Below, piece by piece: positions 23,709-34,189 of a DNA stretch of 64,000 nucleotides (positions within the stretch are counted from its first letter, which is position 1; every line of letters begins with the position of its first letter). The notes below the pieces were generated by a model, which saw only the letters and a list, made by a program, of their open reading frames with translations, did no database searches and was not told where the DNA came from. The position numbers and the translations under genes are program-made. Source of the stretch: Opisthorchis felineus (lineage: Eukaryota > Platyhelminthes > Trematoda > Opisthorchiida > Opisthorchiidae); NCBI GenBank assembly GCA_004794785.1, contig SJOL01004536.1, positions 146,436 through 210,435 of the forward strand, in the 5' to 3' direction.

Positions 23709-24546
23709 AAATAAGAAGAAAGGTGCACAATCGTTGGACGTGGACGTCGTTCCTATACCAATACTTGTTAGGTCTGCACTGATTCAGTCGGCCAACGAAT
23801 CGTTTCACAGCCAGCGTCAGTGATGGTCGAGTAGACATACTGACCACGTGTATCCATTCACAAGGGAATGACAGCGACAGGCAACCGGCGAGCACGGATG
23901 AGAGGATATTGGAAGATCCATCAATGTTCAGTCCGTAAGCCATTTATGTTTTCCCATCTGAACAAAACACAATCGGACAGTCAAGGCCGATTGATCGCAT
24001 GGGAATGAAAGTATACCATGCTGTCTAGCAGGGATATGACGTCGGACGTCACCTACTTGTATCTCATTGGCCGATTTTCTGTTGTCTGGCTTCTTATTGA
24101 GTTTTGCCTTACAGTTCCGAACACTGTCTAGTCTTGTTGCCTACACAAGCAAACCTTCATTTCACCTAGCCTGGCCCACAAGCGCTCTTTTGTGTCTGAC
24201 ATACTGCACGGGCTACGGGTCTGTATTTTACGATGCTTTTACAGTGTGACCAGACCAAAACATGTCAACTGTAGTAACGTAACATGAATGAATTTGCGCC
24301 CGTAGTCTTGGGAAATTTCAACTATCTATCCTTCAACAAAACCTGGTCGAGAGCAACGCGGTTCTTATGGTTTTTCGTTAGAATTGCGCGCACCATTCAC
24401 CAAAGAGTGTGGTTCGCATTTACAAAAGAGAATTACATGACTGCGAAAATCAATGGACAAGCAATTCACCGAACCATTTGGATAGGCATGCGGACAATTT
24501 CTCAACGGTGGTGTTGGACTAAAAAAAACAGACTTAGAAGTATTTC
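23709..24546. other. Unassigned sequence downstream of the integrase relic
   Basis: It may still belong to the Gypsy element (C-terminal integrase and 3' region) but no motif or LTR border is clear. Confidence 0.35.
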
Positions 24547-24815
24547 GACAAATACACTAATTTGCATATCAAGTTGGTTTTCACGGGAGACTCAACTGAA
24601 TATGATAAACGAGTGATTCAGTTGAATCTCCCGTGAAAATCAAATTGATTTGCAATTGAGTGCATTTGTCAAAATCTGTCCTATTTGGGTTCCAGTAGAA
24701 CATAAGGATGATGGAAACTCGGGAACTGCGCCTACTTGATGAGTCCCAAGAAGGGCGAAACCAGTTGTGGGCTGTCGATGAGTTTTCAGTAACTTCGTGA
24801 GTAGTTTCCTTTATA
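24547..24815 (+). repeat. Hammerhead repeat with inverted 5' junction
   Basis: A minus-oriented fragment of segment A (24547-24601) is mirrored by the plus-oriented segment A (24616-24670), forming 55-nt inverted arms with a 14-nt loop. Segment B with its ribozyme follows to about 24815. This is the same inverted head-to-head arrangement seen at 18.49 and 20.45 kb. It lies about 500 bp upstream of a Penelope-like RT relic. Confidence 0.8.
24730..24772 (+). ncRNA. Hammerhead ribozyme motif, near-intact
   Basis: Stem I GCCTAC/GTGGGC is fully paired with one G·U. The core reads TTGATGA (first base of CTGATGA mutated). Stem II GTCC/GGGC encloses a CAAGAA loop, with GAAA intact and stem III ACCAGT. 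The cleavage triplet is GTT. One core change and a poor cleavage base suggest low or no activity. Confidence 0.65.
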
Positions 24816-25114
24816 AAGAATTAGAAGTGCTTACTCTTGGTGCTAATTTTCGTGACGTGTATTTGCGGGAGCCGACTAACCACCGAGCATTTGTTTTCCA
24901 ATACAGTTGATTTGAGAGCCAGTTCCGATGAGATCTGATCTAAATCTGATCTGGTTAACACTTGCTACCAGTGCCGATCATGGAAATCGAAGTGTCAGGA
25001 AGCTCAGATTCCTGAAAATGACCGCAAAATGCCGGGAACCTACTGAGGCCTTAAAACTCCACCAGCCGGCAAGCATCCAAACCAATCAGTCACTCAATCA
25101 ATTCAGCAAAAGCC

Positions 25115-25325
25115 GATGAGTGTTCAGACACACCACAGAAGCACGACCGGCTATGATAAGTGTTTAGGCATTTCATAGAAGCACGGTCGATGTTGATCGG
25201 TGTTCACTAAACGCCGATCAGACAACCTGGATCAATGTCAAAAAGTGCCCTTTAAATAGCGCGGGGCCGTTGTAACTCTTGCACTCGCTTGTTGCAATAA
25301 AGCTGTTGTGTTCTTTGTCGGCGAG
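25115..25325 (+). other. Possible LTR-like regulatory segment
   Basis: It contains a TATA-like TTTAAATA at 25251-25258 and an AATAAA at 25298-25303 about 45 bases later, followed by a TGTTGTGTTC stretch. This layout fits the U3-R part of a retrotransposon LTR, possibly of the Gypsy element at 23.1-23.7 kb. The repeated phrases CACGACCGG/CACGGTCGA and CCGATCA nearby are suggestive only. A matching second LTR was not found. Confidence 0.25.
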
Positions 25326-25860
25326 TCTTTTTTCGGCACTAAAGCACTGGAGCGGGGACAGCAGTCAGATATAACAAAAAGCAACAGTCTGCTTTCCAGG
25401 CGATATAAGGAGACCTATAAGCAACTGAGAGTTAGCCCTGAAACTGTTACTACAAAACCAGATAAAGGATCCGGCGTAATCGTTTTGAAACGAGAAGAAT
25501 AGGAAAGGAGGGTGGAATCAATTCCTATTGGTGAAACGGAATTCCAGCTTTTGGCAAATGCGAAGGATAATGCTGGATCGGTTTAAAGTGAGCTAGACAA
25601 ATGTCTGAAAGAAATGAAGAATAACGGCCTCATCATTCCCTAACAGTATGGACAGTTCAAGTCTACGGGGACACATACTCCCCATATATATGGACTTCTT
25701 AAGGTACATGAAGAAAACAGATATCTTATTGGGCCCTATTTTTGACGTGTACAACTCAGCATACACCACTGTAGTCAAGTGTTTATGCGGTGTTAGAACC
25801 AGTCCGACACAGTATAAATGACACATTTAACCTCACCAATAGTGTAACGGATATAAAAAC
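25320..25860 (+). pseudogene. Penelope-like element (PLE) reverse transcriptase relic
   Basis: One plus-strand frame runs from 25308 with only a few stops (25500, and near 25585, 25642 and 25745). It carries KPDKGSGVIVLKREE, followed by a DKCLKEMKNNGLI stretch. It then reads STGTHTPHIYGLLKVHEENR and, after a frameshift, IFDVYNSAY. These match the N-terminal part of PLE reverse transcriptases: 'DKG..VVVL', then 'K..G...PR.YGLPKVHK', then 'PLRPI...NSP'. The fragment stops before the catalytic YxDD block. Hammerhead repeats lie on both sides (24547-24815 plus and 25880-25925 minus), as expected if the repeats are the element's terminal repeats. It is inactive. Confidence 0.78.
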
Positions 25861-25879
25861 TGTAAACAAGCGCAGGTTA

Positions 25880-25925
25880 CAGACGTAATACACCACTCAT
25901 ACTCAAAACTCTTCGAAGAGTTGTG
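25880..25925 (-). repeat. Fragment of hammerhead-repeat segment B
   Basis: On the minus strand it reads TTCGAAGAGTTTTGAGTATG and then GTGGTGTATTACGTC. It matches the part of segment B just 3' of the ribozyme, as at 18040-18095. It borders the PLE relic. Confidence 0.6.
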
Positions 25926-26055
25926 ATTAGGTGTAAGTGCTTCCGGGGTTTTTAGAACGAGAGCAATTTGAATGCGAATTCCGCAACCACTTATAACTTA
26001 TCAAAATTGTCCAGCAGGTTTCTTTCGGATGTGACGATTCAGGCGTGTCTAGCGT

Positions 26056-26190
26056 GCGCTGGTGGAATGGTGGTAACACGCTTGCATCGCAAATCAGATG
26101 TCCGGAATTCGAACCTCGGCAGGTTAGGGATATGCGCTGCTGATGAGCTCTAAAGGGAGCAAGACTCGAGCTAAGTCCCTTTGCTGTGGA
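26056..26190 (+). repeat. tRNA-related SINE, second family, with hammerhead-like core
   Basis: The head reads GGTGGAATGGTGGTAACACG (A-box region) and a B-box variant AATTCGAACC lies at 26106-26115. About 25 bases later CTGATGA (26140-26146) is followed by a perfect four-pair stem GCTC/GAGC (26147-26150 with 26157-26160). AAGAC then stands where GAAAC is required. This is the arrangement of schistosome Smα elements: a pol III promoter followed by a hammerhead. Confidence 0.6.
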
Positions 26191-27067
26191 CTCACCAGAA
26201 TAATTGCGCCAGGACAGGAGGAGAACTATTCAAAAGAGTGGTGGCACAGATCCTGCAACCACCTGCAACTAAACAATGTAAAGAGTTATATTTTATCCCA
26301 TCTTCTTGACACGAGACGTGGTTCATATTTTAGCCATTTTAAGGTCAGTCTATGAAAAACAAGTTGTGCCGAAGTTTGTGGCTAGCACATGTACTCCGCA
26401 TGCCAGATGAGTGTCCGTCTCACAGAGCTTCTTTCACCCAGCTCTGCGCTGAGTGGAAGCGACCAAGGGGTGGACAGTGTATGGGCTGGTAACGGAGTAC
26501 AGAAACGCTAACCGGTAAACTGAGTCGGGTCGACTATTGCCGCCTCCCCAGATGGGGACCCCGGGACACAACTCTCCAATCGTTGCCTGCACTGGCAGAT
26601 ATGGCTCAATCAAACAATCAGCGGAGCTCGTGAATCAAAACTGTCGCCTTCGATGCGTAGATGCCCAGTTCCCGAACTAAATGAAAATGCAATAGCCTCT
26701 AATGCTTCGCTGTACCTCCCACACTGTCCCGTTTTCCGGTAACCGAAAATGTAGCATCTGGTATATGGTTTATAGTTGATAAACTGAATGCCGAAGTTTA
26801 TAAGAACTGGGGTCCTTTCTATCAGAAAAGCATTCGATATCTTCACTTTTAAGCCTAAACTTTGTGCACGAAAGCGTTTTAGACAGACGAGTCTCACGTG
26901 GCCGGACAATCACTTGTCAGCCTCACGTGACTAGTCGAACTCACACCAGTTTTATCGGTCTAAACTACTGATTTCGACTTTAACCAGGTTGAAGTTTAAC
27001 AACAGTTTCTTACTAGATTCTGTTCCTTCTATTTATGTGCGAGCGAGTAGTAGCGATATCGAAAAGC
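26191..27067. other. Unassigned, possibly further LINE debris
   Basis: A plus-strand stretch near 26555-26620 reads PRWGPRD followed by a D-M-A-Q pattern resembling the C-terminus of RTE-like LINE proteins. The match is too short to annotate separately. Confidence 0.3.
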
Positions 27068-27345
27068 TCACTTTCGCTTGAGTGATCCTGTTGTGTTTCT
27101 AGTAATGTGAGCTCCCTGCTCTTCAAAAGTGAGAACAATGTGGTCTGCATATTTCAGGTTGACAAGCTTCTCCCTCAGGGAGATCTGAACACCGAGGTTT
27201 GGGAGAACCTTCAGAGTTCGTGTCATTATCTCATCCATGGCAAAATTAGACATAAGCTGACAAAGTGGACACCCCTGTCAGACACACTAAGTTTTGAATA
27301 GCTCCCCATACACTTTCACGAGTCCACAAGTTGCAAAGACACGAG
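27068..27345 (-). pseudogene. RTE-like LINE reverse transcriptase fragment with disrupted YADD
   Basis: On the minus strand VYGEL, QGCPLCQL and MSNFAMDEIM are followed by GVQIS and LVNLKYADHIVLTFE. They correspond to the trematode RTE-like RT blocks 'V.AYGELS', 'GVRQGCPLSPFLFNFVMD.IM', and 'LVDLEYADDIVL.FE'. The catalytic YADD has become YADH. Two stops fall between the VYGEL and QGCP blocks. Only about 90 codons of the palm domain remain. Confidence 0.75.
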
Positions 27346-28366
27346 AGCGAGATTTAAATAAATGTGTATAGTAAAGATACAATGAGATACCGATAGACCC
27401 AGCCACACGAGACATTTCGCTCGTTTGCACGCTCTCTTAATTCAAGTGGCAACGGCACAGCCCAATTTTGGGATCACCACAGTAAGACAAATGGCTCTGT
27501 AGGTTTGGGGCCTCTCGGTCTACTACTTGAAGTCAGGTTGACCAATCCCAAAGGCTCCGTGTGAAGCCCACGCGGAAAATGCCTCTCAGAAAACAGTTAT
27601 GGTAAGGTAGCATATAAATCATTTTTATTCCCGCATGGACTTACAGTTGAACTTACCATAATAACCGTGAAAACCCGAGGACAATGAACACAGTCCTACG
27701 AAGCCGGAAATATTCTCGTGCATTTTCCACCAAGCACTTCTATTCGTTATTCAATTCGACCTGCAGGTGAATGAGTTTAGAGTCTCAACACGGTGGAGCA
27801 ATGTCGTATTTTAACATGTGAAGGCTGACCACCGGGTAACCTCTTACCACTCTTCACAACGATTCACACTTTCTAGGCCGATGTTGCAGGGTCCCGAAAA
27901 GTCAAACCACATGCGGCTTCTCTTCCTTATTGTGGCTCATTCGGTGGGTGTCCAATGAAGGGACAGACGACCCTACTGGTATCAGTTGGTCAGAAGCCTA
28001 GGTCAGTAGTTCCACCGGATGGCAAACCATACTGCTGAAAACGAGTCGTTCATCAATGCAAAGGAGTCGACCATATCAGGAAACGGGCAATTTTGTCACC
28101 TTTCTTAAGAAGGCATTAGAACTGAGAAACAAAACAGTACATATCAATTTCATAGCTTGTAACATTCAAATCACGTCACAAAGGCTGCCGCGCAGTGAAA
28201 CGAGCGACACCGACAGAAATTATTGTTCGGAAGGACTGGAATTCGTTTAGCTGAATTATGCACAACATACAGTGCGGGCGAAGCCAACCGAACCGTTTGA
28301 ACGACACTAGGCACAAGGCTTATTTTGAAGGGTGAGAATACCACCATCAGCCTTTCAAATAATTAG
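27346..28366. other. Unassigned intergenic DNA
   Basis: No coding or repeat feature could be supported. Confidence 0.4.
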
Positions 28367-28542
28367 GTTTTTGGAAGGAATAGCTCTAGTTGACACTGAA
28401 GACAGCTCGGAAGAAAAACTACTTGCTCAATTACTCGAAAAAATTGCTATACCTTTCCGATTTGTCAGGTCAAGTAAACTCCGGATAAATGCACTCATTG
28501 CAGCTGGGCTGTTGGAAGTATTATCCACAAAACCCTTAGGAG
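28367..28542 (+). CDS. Candidate isolated exon, unknown protein
   Basis: This interval is bounded by an acceptor-like ATAATTAG after a pyrimidine-poor tract and a donor-like GAG|GTATTT. It is open in one frame throughout and encodes a leucine-rich, helix-like segment (for example EEKLLAQLLEKIAIPF). The composition looks more protein-like than neighbouring open frames, but I recognise no family. No partner exon was found within the window. It may be a chance open frame. Confidence 0.22.
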
Positions 28543-29549
28543 GTATTTTTGTTCAAGAGACAGGTGCCCCGTACTTAAGAGTTTTACTGTATTTGAGAAA
28601 GATCCTGTGGACTACAGACAAATACAAATTAGTGTCAACTATTAGCGCCGGGAACTGTTCTGCTTCAAACCTAACCAAATCAGTGACAGGATGTCGAACG
28701 CATGGAGACTCATTAGGGACATGAGGCCTGAAAATCTCGGTCAATCAGGTTAAATTGTAGCAGGCAACCATCCCACAGTCACTGCTAAACGTAAATGATG
28801 CGTGTAACTTTGTGTCGCTTTTTGACCTTCGTTCATCGGCGTCATCGAATCTAAGTAGTTTTACTGGCTCGGGCATTTAACATTAGAGAGCACAGTTGTT
28901 CTGCTCTTGGGGTGAGAGGATAATCCCAGTGTTCCAAGCAAATCCAGTTTGCTTTAGCAACAGATGTAGCTCTGTATAATTTTGAACTCGACAAAACGCT
29001 GGACTTTGTGGTGCTTTTCTGTAGGTGCTGTAGGCTGATATCCCATAGTGCTGGATTCATAGGCTTCAAAAAACCGTAACGTTCGGCTTATTAAAAGATC
29101 TATTTATACATTATTCTACACAACCTCCATCCATTTTTCACCGCTGCATCCACTTCAGTGGGTCGGGATTATTGATATGTGTAGAGAAATAACAGAGATA
29201 TGTTGGGTTTTTTCCAGGGCAGTTTTGAAGATATTCCATGTTGATCGCCACGTCATGAGCGACCAGATGACTCTCAGTTGTGCCTTCATTTAATGAAGAT
29301 CCTGACTGGTTGAAGTGCCAAGCTACCAATGGGATTCGTTCGGACCCATGCCCTCCGATTTTTCTAAGCTTGAGTAACCAGATCGTGTCACTCTTTCTGC
29401 GGGTTGCACGACAGTAATGCATCCAAAAGTTGTCACAATTATTCATTTACGTGACCATTCGCCCTGTGAATGGCTAATGTGGGGTGCATGAGCCGACCGC
29501 GTTGCAGCAGTTGACACCTGACTATCGGTGGTATACGATAACACCGTGA
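28543..29549. other. Unassigned intergenic DNA
   Basis: Open frames on the minus strand (28851-29069 and 29138-29446) show no recognisable domain. Confidence 0.35.
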
Positions 29550-29700
29550 ATGGTCGTTGGCTTGTTCGCTGAGCTGGGCAATTTGACTGCAAACGTTTCA
29601 TCACCAATGGAGGTGACATCATCAGTGCGTTATTGTAGTCAAATTGCCCAGCTCAGCGAACAAGTCAACGGCCATCTACGCTACCTGAGCTACCAACATT
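29550..29700. repeat. Foldback-family repeat, partial inverted copy with hammerhead-like core
   Basis: A longer minus-oriented copy (29550-29628) faces a shorter plus-oriented one (about 29636-29700). They share GTCAAATTGCCCAGCTCAGC and the following GAACAAG. On the minus strand the longer copy reads CTGATGA, one base, GTCACC, TCCATT, GGTGAT, GAAAC (29594-29625). The right end carries CTACCTGAGCTACCAAC and TTTTCCTCTATAG, as at 43110-43143. Confidence 0.75.
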
Positions 29701-29824
29701 TTCCTCTATAGAAAACACCGTGAATCTTACACAAAGCCACTGTTATTGTGACGTAACTGGCAATCTAAAACCGACTATGACTTGTACGCACGCGTATTTC
29801 CCTCCTTTAATCAAATATCGTAGC

Positions 29825-30265
29825 ACCTGAAACATGAGGCGGCCTGGTGCAGCACATTCAGTTGCATGGAAACATCACAAACGAGAGATTCAGCTGGGTT
29901 CCAGGTGAGTCTCTCGCAAAACCAAATTGATTTGCAAATGAGTGTATTTCTTGAAAACAGTCCAATTTGAGTTCAAGTAGAACATAAGGTTGACGAAAAC
30001 TCGGGGACTGCGCCTGCCTGATGAGCCCCAAAAAGGGCGAAACCGGTCGTGGGCTGTCGAAGAATTTTCAGCAACCTTATGAGTAGTACATTGCGTAAAA
30101 TTACATGCACCGCAATATCTCGAATATCGTAGCAGCTGGAACATGAGGCGCCCTGGTGCAGCACATTCAGTTGCATGGAAACATCACAAACGAGAGATTC
30201 AGCTGGGTTCCAGGTGAGTCTCTCGCAAAACCAAATTGATTTGCAAATGAGTGTATTTCTTGGCT
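29825..30265 (+). repeat. Hammerhead repeat, A-B-A tandem, best-preserved copy
   Basis: Segment A (about 29825-29954) recurs almost letter for letter at 30134-30262, a period of about 309 bp, with segment B and its intact ribozyme between. Both A copies end in GATTTGCAAATGAGTGTATT. The A-B-A arrangement fits either a short tandem array or the duplicated terminal repeats of a Penelope-like element. Confidence 0.88.
30012..30054 (+). ncRNA. Hammerhead ribozyme, all core residues intact
   Basis: Stem I GCCTGC (30012-30017) pairs with GTGGGC (30049-30054). The core CTGATGA is at 30018-30024. Stem II is GCCC/GGGC (30025-30028 with 30035-30038) with loop CAAAAA, followed by GAAA at 30039-30042. 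Stem III is ACCGGT (30042-30047), which is self-complementary and leaves no room for a loop. It could therefore form only between two copies, as known for dimeric schistosome-type hammerheads. The predicted cut follows GTC at 30048. Stem I extends imperfectly outward through GAC/GTC and GAAAA/TTTTC (29996-30008 with 30056-30068). It belongs to the same type as Smα and PLE-associated hammerheads. Activity is inferred, not shown. Confidence 0.78.
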
Positions 30266-31394
30266 GAATAGTTGTTATCTCAAATTCTTTTCTGTTTTAG
30301 CTCGGGTTGCTGTTCAGTCAACTTCCTTTGTGCACAGAATCGTTACTCGGTTAAACATGGAAGACACAGCACTAGAGAATACTGTCTTTGGATTAGCCGG
30401 AGAATGGCTTGAACTTAGGCCAATGTCAGATAGTGTCTGATACACACCGGCTGTCAGATTCTTACCGGACTAATGAGCGTCTTTCCGTATATGTTTTGGA
30501 AGACGGCTGACTTGCAGTACTCCTAGCGAGCACTCCTGCGCATTGAAAAACAAATCAGTATTGCCAATAAATAGGTGATCACGTTGAATATCAATTCGTG
30601 TTGGGAAGTGCACAATATTAACAAACTCCAGGGATGCGAGCCGTGAGCGAAATTATGCTGATTATCGGCAAGCAAAGGTTCAGTGAAAGACTCAATGTTG
30701 TGGAGAAGTAATCAACAATAAATCGAGAGAAGCTTTGCTGTGCAAATGTAGGGGTCCGTAAAGTGAACCATTGATAGCTTTTCGGGAACCGAATTTCGCG
30801 CTTCGAAACTAGATATTTCCGAAGTCGCACAGTGTATGCGGGGAACAACAGCGGCCATATTTTTTCGTACTTGTTAACGCCACTACTTCCGTTAGGGAGG
30901 CTTCCAAGAAGGCCGTTCCGAACGAGACTGAATCCATCGAACTGAATGGTTTTGTCTGTACAGATGCAACATCAGCGCACCGATGACCTTTGCAACCAAG
31001 TAGTTGAAACAAGTTGTTCATTTTTCCAACCAGCGAACCGACATCACTAGGAAAGGTTGATTGCATTCTACCGGAAGATGTTGCCTGAGTGATAGAAAAC
31101 TCATACGACGTCTTTCAGGTCCAGAAGCTCAAAATGACCGGTTCATAGTACTTCCTTACATGGTGATTATTATTTTTCTAAAAAGGTAGAAACATAGGGA
31201 CTTCAGGAAGTCGTGACTATAATTTGGGAGGCTTAACTTTGGAAATATCTTATGAAAACACAGCATCCTTGTTCAAACGGAATAGGAAATAGGCAGATAA
31301 AGGGGCGAACTCTACTTACTGCACGCGCATAAGGTAAAACACCATAATTGAAAGTTCGGCTCGCCACTGGATGACCCCTAAATGAGGGATTCAC
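30266..31394. other. Unassigned intergenic DNA
   Basis: An 85-codon minus-strand open frame (30809-31066) has no recognisable domain. Nothing else was seen. Confidence 0.35.
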
Positions 31395-31510
31395 AAAAAG
31401 AGGACAGAACTAGTGGTAACGGGCTCGCCTCGCATGCCAGATATCAATGATCCGAATCCCCGCATGGTCAGATAAACGCACTGATGCGCTAGGAATTGAA
31501 CGAAACCAGA
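31395..31510 (+). repeat. Degenerate tRNA-related SINE, second family
   Basis: A B-box-like GATCCGAATCC near 31449-31459 is followed by ACGCACTGATGCGC and then GAACGAAACCAG (31498-31509). CTGATG and GAAAC survive from the hammerhead region, but the stem between them is lost. Confidence 0.4.
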
Positions 31511-33235
31511 GACTGGCGCTTTCCCACTTGGACGTTGAGTACCCAGAATAACAGCGCTAGTTTAGTAGGAGGATTGTTCAAACGAGAGGTATGAATACAA
31601 AACGAAATACACTGGATAAGTTGACAGCTTGAACAAGGACTTTTATTCCTGTCAGCCACCGTTGCACTGCATAAAAACTGAACTGCAACCATGTTTATGC
31701 GGGTGTGAACCAGTCCGTAGTCATTAATAAAAGACTGGTTACCGTAACGAGGTCGCTTATCAATCAAAGGATAGTACACACGCGGATGGTATGCACGAAA
31801 CGAAGCGTCGTTCGATCGCCACATGAAGAAAAAGGTGCCAGGTGAATTTTTTTAGCATTTGTAGGTGTGCTTGAGCGTTTAAAGTGAACATGTGCACTCC
31901 TGTTTTGTTTGGAATACCTATTCAAGCGAACATATCGACCGAACATCTGTGGCTACGTACCGGCAAGCAAGAGGTACGGACCTCCGAAAGATTAATGCTG
32001 TTCGCATGTTTGCTATTCAAACGGAACAGGCAAAGACAACCATGTGGACTGGATGTGACTCACTACCGACTCTTAACTATCACAGCAAGAAAACAAAAAA
32101 CACAGAACACCAACGTTTCGTTTTTAGCTTACTAAAGACGATCAACTTGCAGCATAAAATGAAGACTAGTATGCTGATTAATAAACCTGATCGTTTAGAT
32201 CATGTAAGCTGAGTTTACAACAGACTGCTGGACGAAAAAGATGAACGCGAAAAACAAGTAGAATAGACAAAAAGACAACTCTGTTTAAAAAAAAGTAGAA
32301 TACTAGTGGGAATTTTCATATCATACTGAACGTAATCTGGAAACGTTTCCATGTCCTAACGTAAGGCCAGCGCGCAACTCCCTTGCAACAAACGCATCAA
32401 TATCTATTTTGTTGGTTCTACTCTAGTTTGTTGCACCAATTGTCGGCAAAACGAGGTGGCTCAAGACAATTTAACACACAGATCAACGTGTGGCAAGGGT
32501 AATTGGTAGTAGATTTTCGGTACACAAGACAACAAAGTGACCATTAATGAAGACAAACGCAACCGATTGTTCCAAAGTTTGGGTAGTACCAGTGCAGAGA
32601 AACGAGAGGGCTTACACTCGGACAGGGACAGCATAAGTCCTTTTCTTTTGGGATGTCATTCTGTTAACAGTTGTCTTATCTAACGGCGTGAAGCTTGCCT
32701 CAGTCGCACTTTGAACTCGTTCTATTCGATGGTCCGTTTAACCACATCAATGTTGCTACATACACAGCACCAGTCAGGCTGAGAATTTTCCTAAATGCTC
32801 ATAGTTAGGGATTCGCACCAGTTACAATCAATTCATCAGCTATAAACTGTGTACCATGGACACATTGGTTCCAGCTGCTACAGTTTCGATCACCGGAAAG
32901 TGAGTGTGGGAGATACAAGCAAGCGATGACACGTTCAATTAGTTCGGGAACTTGGTAGCTACACCTTGAAGGTGATAGCTTTGATGCACGAGCGCCACTG
33001 ATTGCGCGATTGGATCCTTTCTGCCAGTGTCATCATCCAGGGATCAAGTTACCGGGTCAAACTTAGACCGAACTCTCCGGCTATGGGCACATGAACCTGA
33101 CGTCTCAGTCGCAGCCTTTTGCGACTGGAAGCCACTCGACACTAAGTGCATACTGCAAGGTGCCTCAGAAATTAAGTTCCGTTGAGACGGTTGAAACACC
33201 GCAACTTCCATTTTACTGATTACGTCGTTGTTCAC
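31511..33235. other. Unassigned intergenic DNA
   Basis: Overlapping open frames at 31884-32212 have no recognisable motif. No repeat was identified. Confidence 0.35.
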
Positions 33236-33312
33236 TCACCCACCCCGGTCGTTGTCTTCTTCGTCGAACTTGGCAACCGGATTGTAAAAGTTTCATCACC
33301 AATTTGCAGTTG
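33236..33312 (-). repeat. Foldback-family fragment
   Basis: On the minus strand ATTGGTGATGAAAC and then AATCCGGTTGCCAAGTTCG match the 3' part of the foldback family (compare 43050-43090). The CTGATGA half is missing. Confidence 0.55.
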
Positions 33313-34189
33313 ACTGGGTGGTCGCCAATTTCGACGGCGTCAGTTGGTGTGCTAACATTCTATCAGCTAGTACAGTACGGGCACCACGCGTAGCCGAGCC
33401 TCAAGGCATTGAAGCGAGCAAGGTAGAAGTAAACGAATTATTCAGCATGAACTATCAGACTCTACGAATGTGAAATATTTAATTTTTCGGGACGGCGATG
33501 TTAGTTACGCGTCCATTTATCTGGCGAAGAGCTGGTTGTATGAGAATTGCGGCCAAGTATACAACTGAACGAATCAGATCTGGAAAAATGGTTATATGCG
33601 AAACTGACACTTTTCCGGCTGATTCGCAAAAAACGGATTACCGATCTATCGAATTAAACAGCAACTGTCGATAACAAATGCTACCAACATGGTTAAAGTG
33701 CGTATTTGATGTCACTGAGCATATAAGTGCGTAGCATGCAAGCACGCTCCAACGAGGGAAGTCATTGCTTGAGGTCCTCGCAGGCTTCCTTTGCATTTTA
33801 GCTAACAATGTATGGCTAACCAATCCCATATAAAGCACTTATTACCTGGGCCACGTTGTCCTGAGGGCTCCAGAGCCAAATTCAGATTCAATATCATCTC
33901 AGTTCAAGGAAGTTCGACAGCTTTTGGCAGCAATCAAAAGACCGGCCATTGGCGCTCACTTTTCACAAGAATCTTTCTCAGATCGACCGATTTTCGTGCA
34001 TAGCCAGGGATCGTCGCTTAAAGATGAGCACTGTAGTATGCACACAGAAACCCGTTTGTGGTCAGCGTACAAAAAATCGACCAATACCAATAGATTTGAT
34101 CGCCTTTCTCGTGGTAACGAGCGTACTGCTCGCTAAATATTTTTCGCTCGGATTCCGGAAACTTTTTGTGTTCTACCTCTCTCCAGTAA
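33313..34189. other. Unassigned, upstream of the LINE
   Basis: It could include the decayed 5' part of the LINE that begins recognisably near 34190, but no endonuclease motif is visible. Confidence 0.3.
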
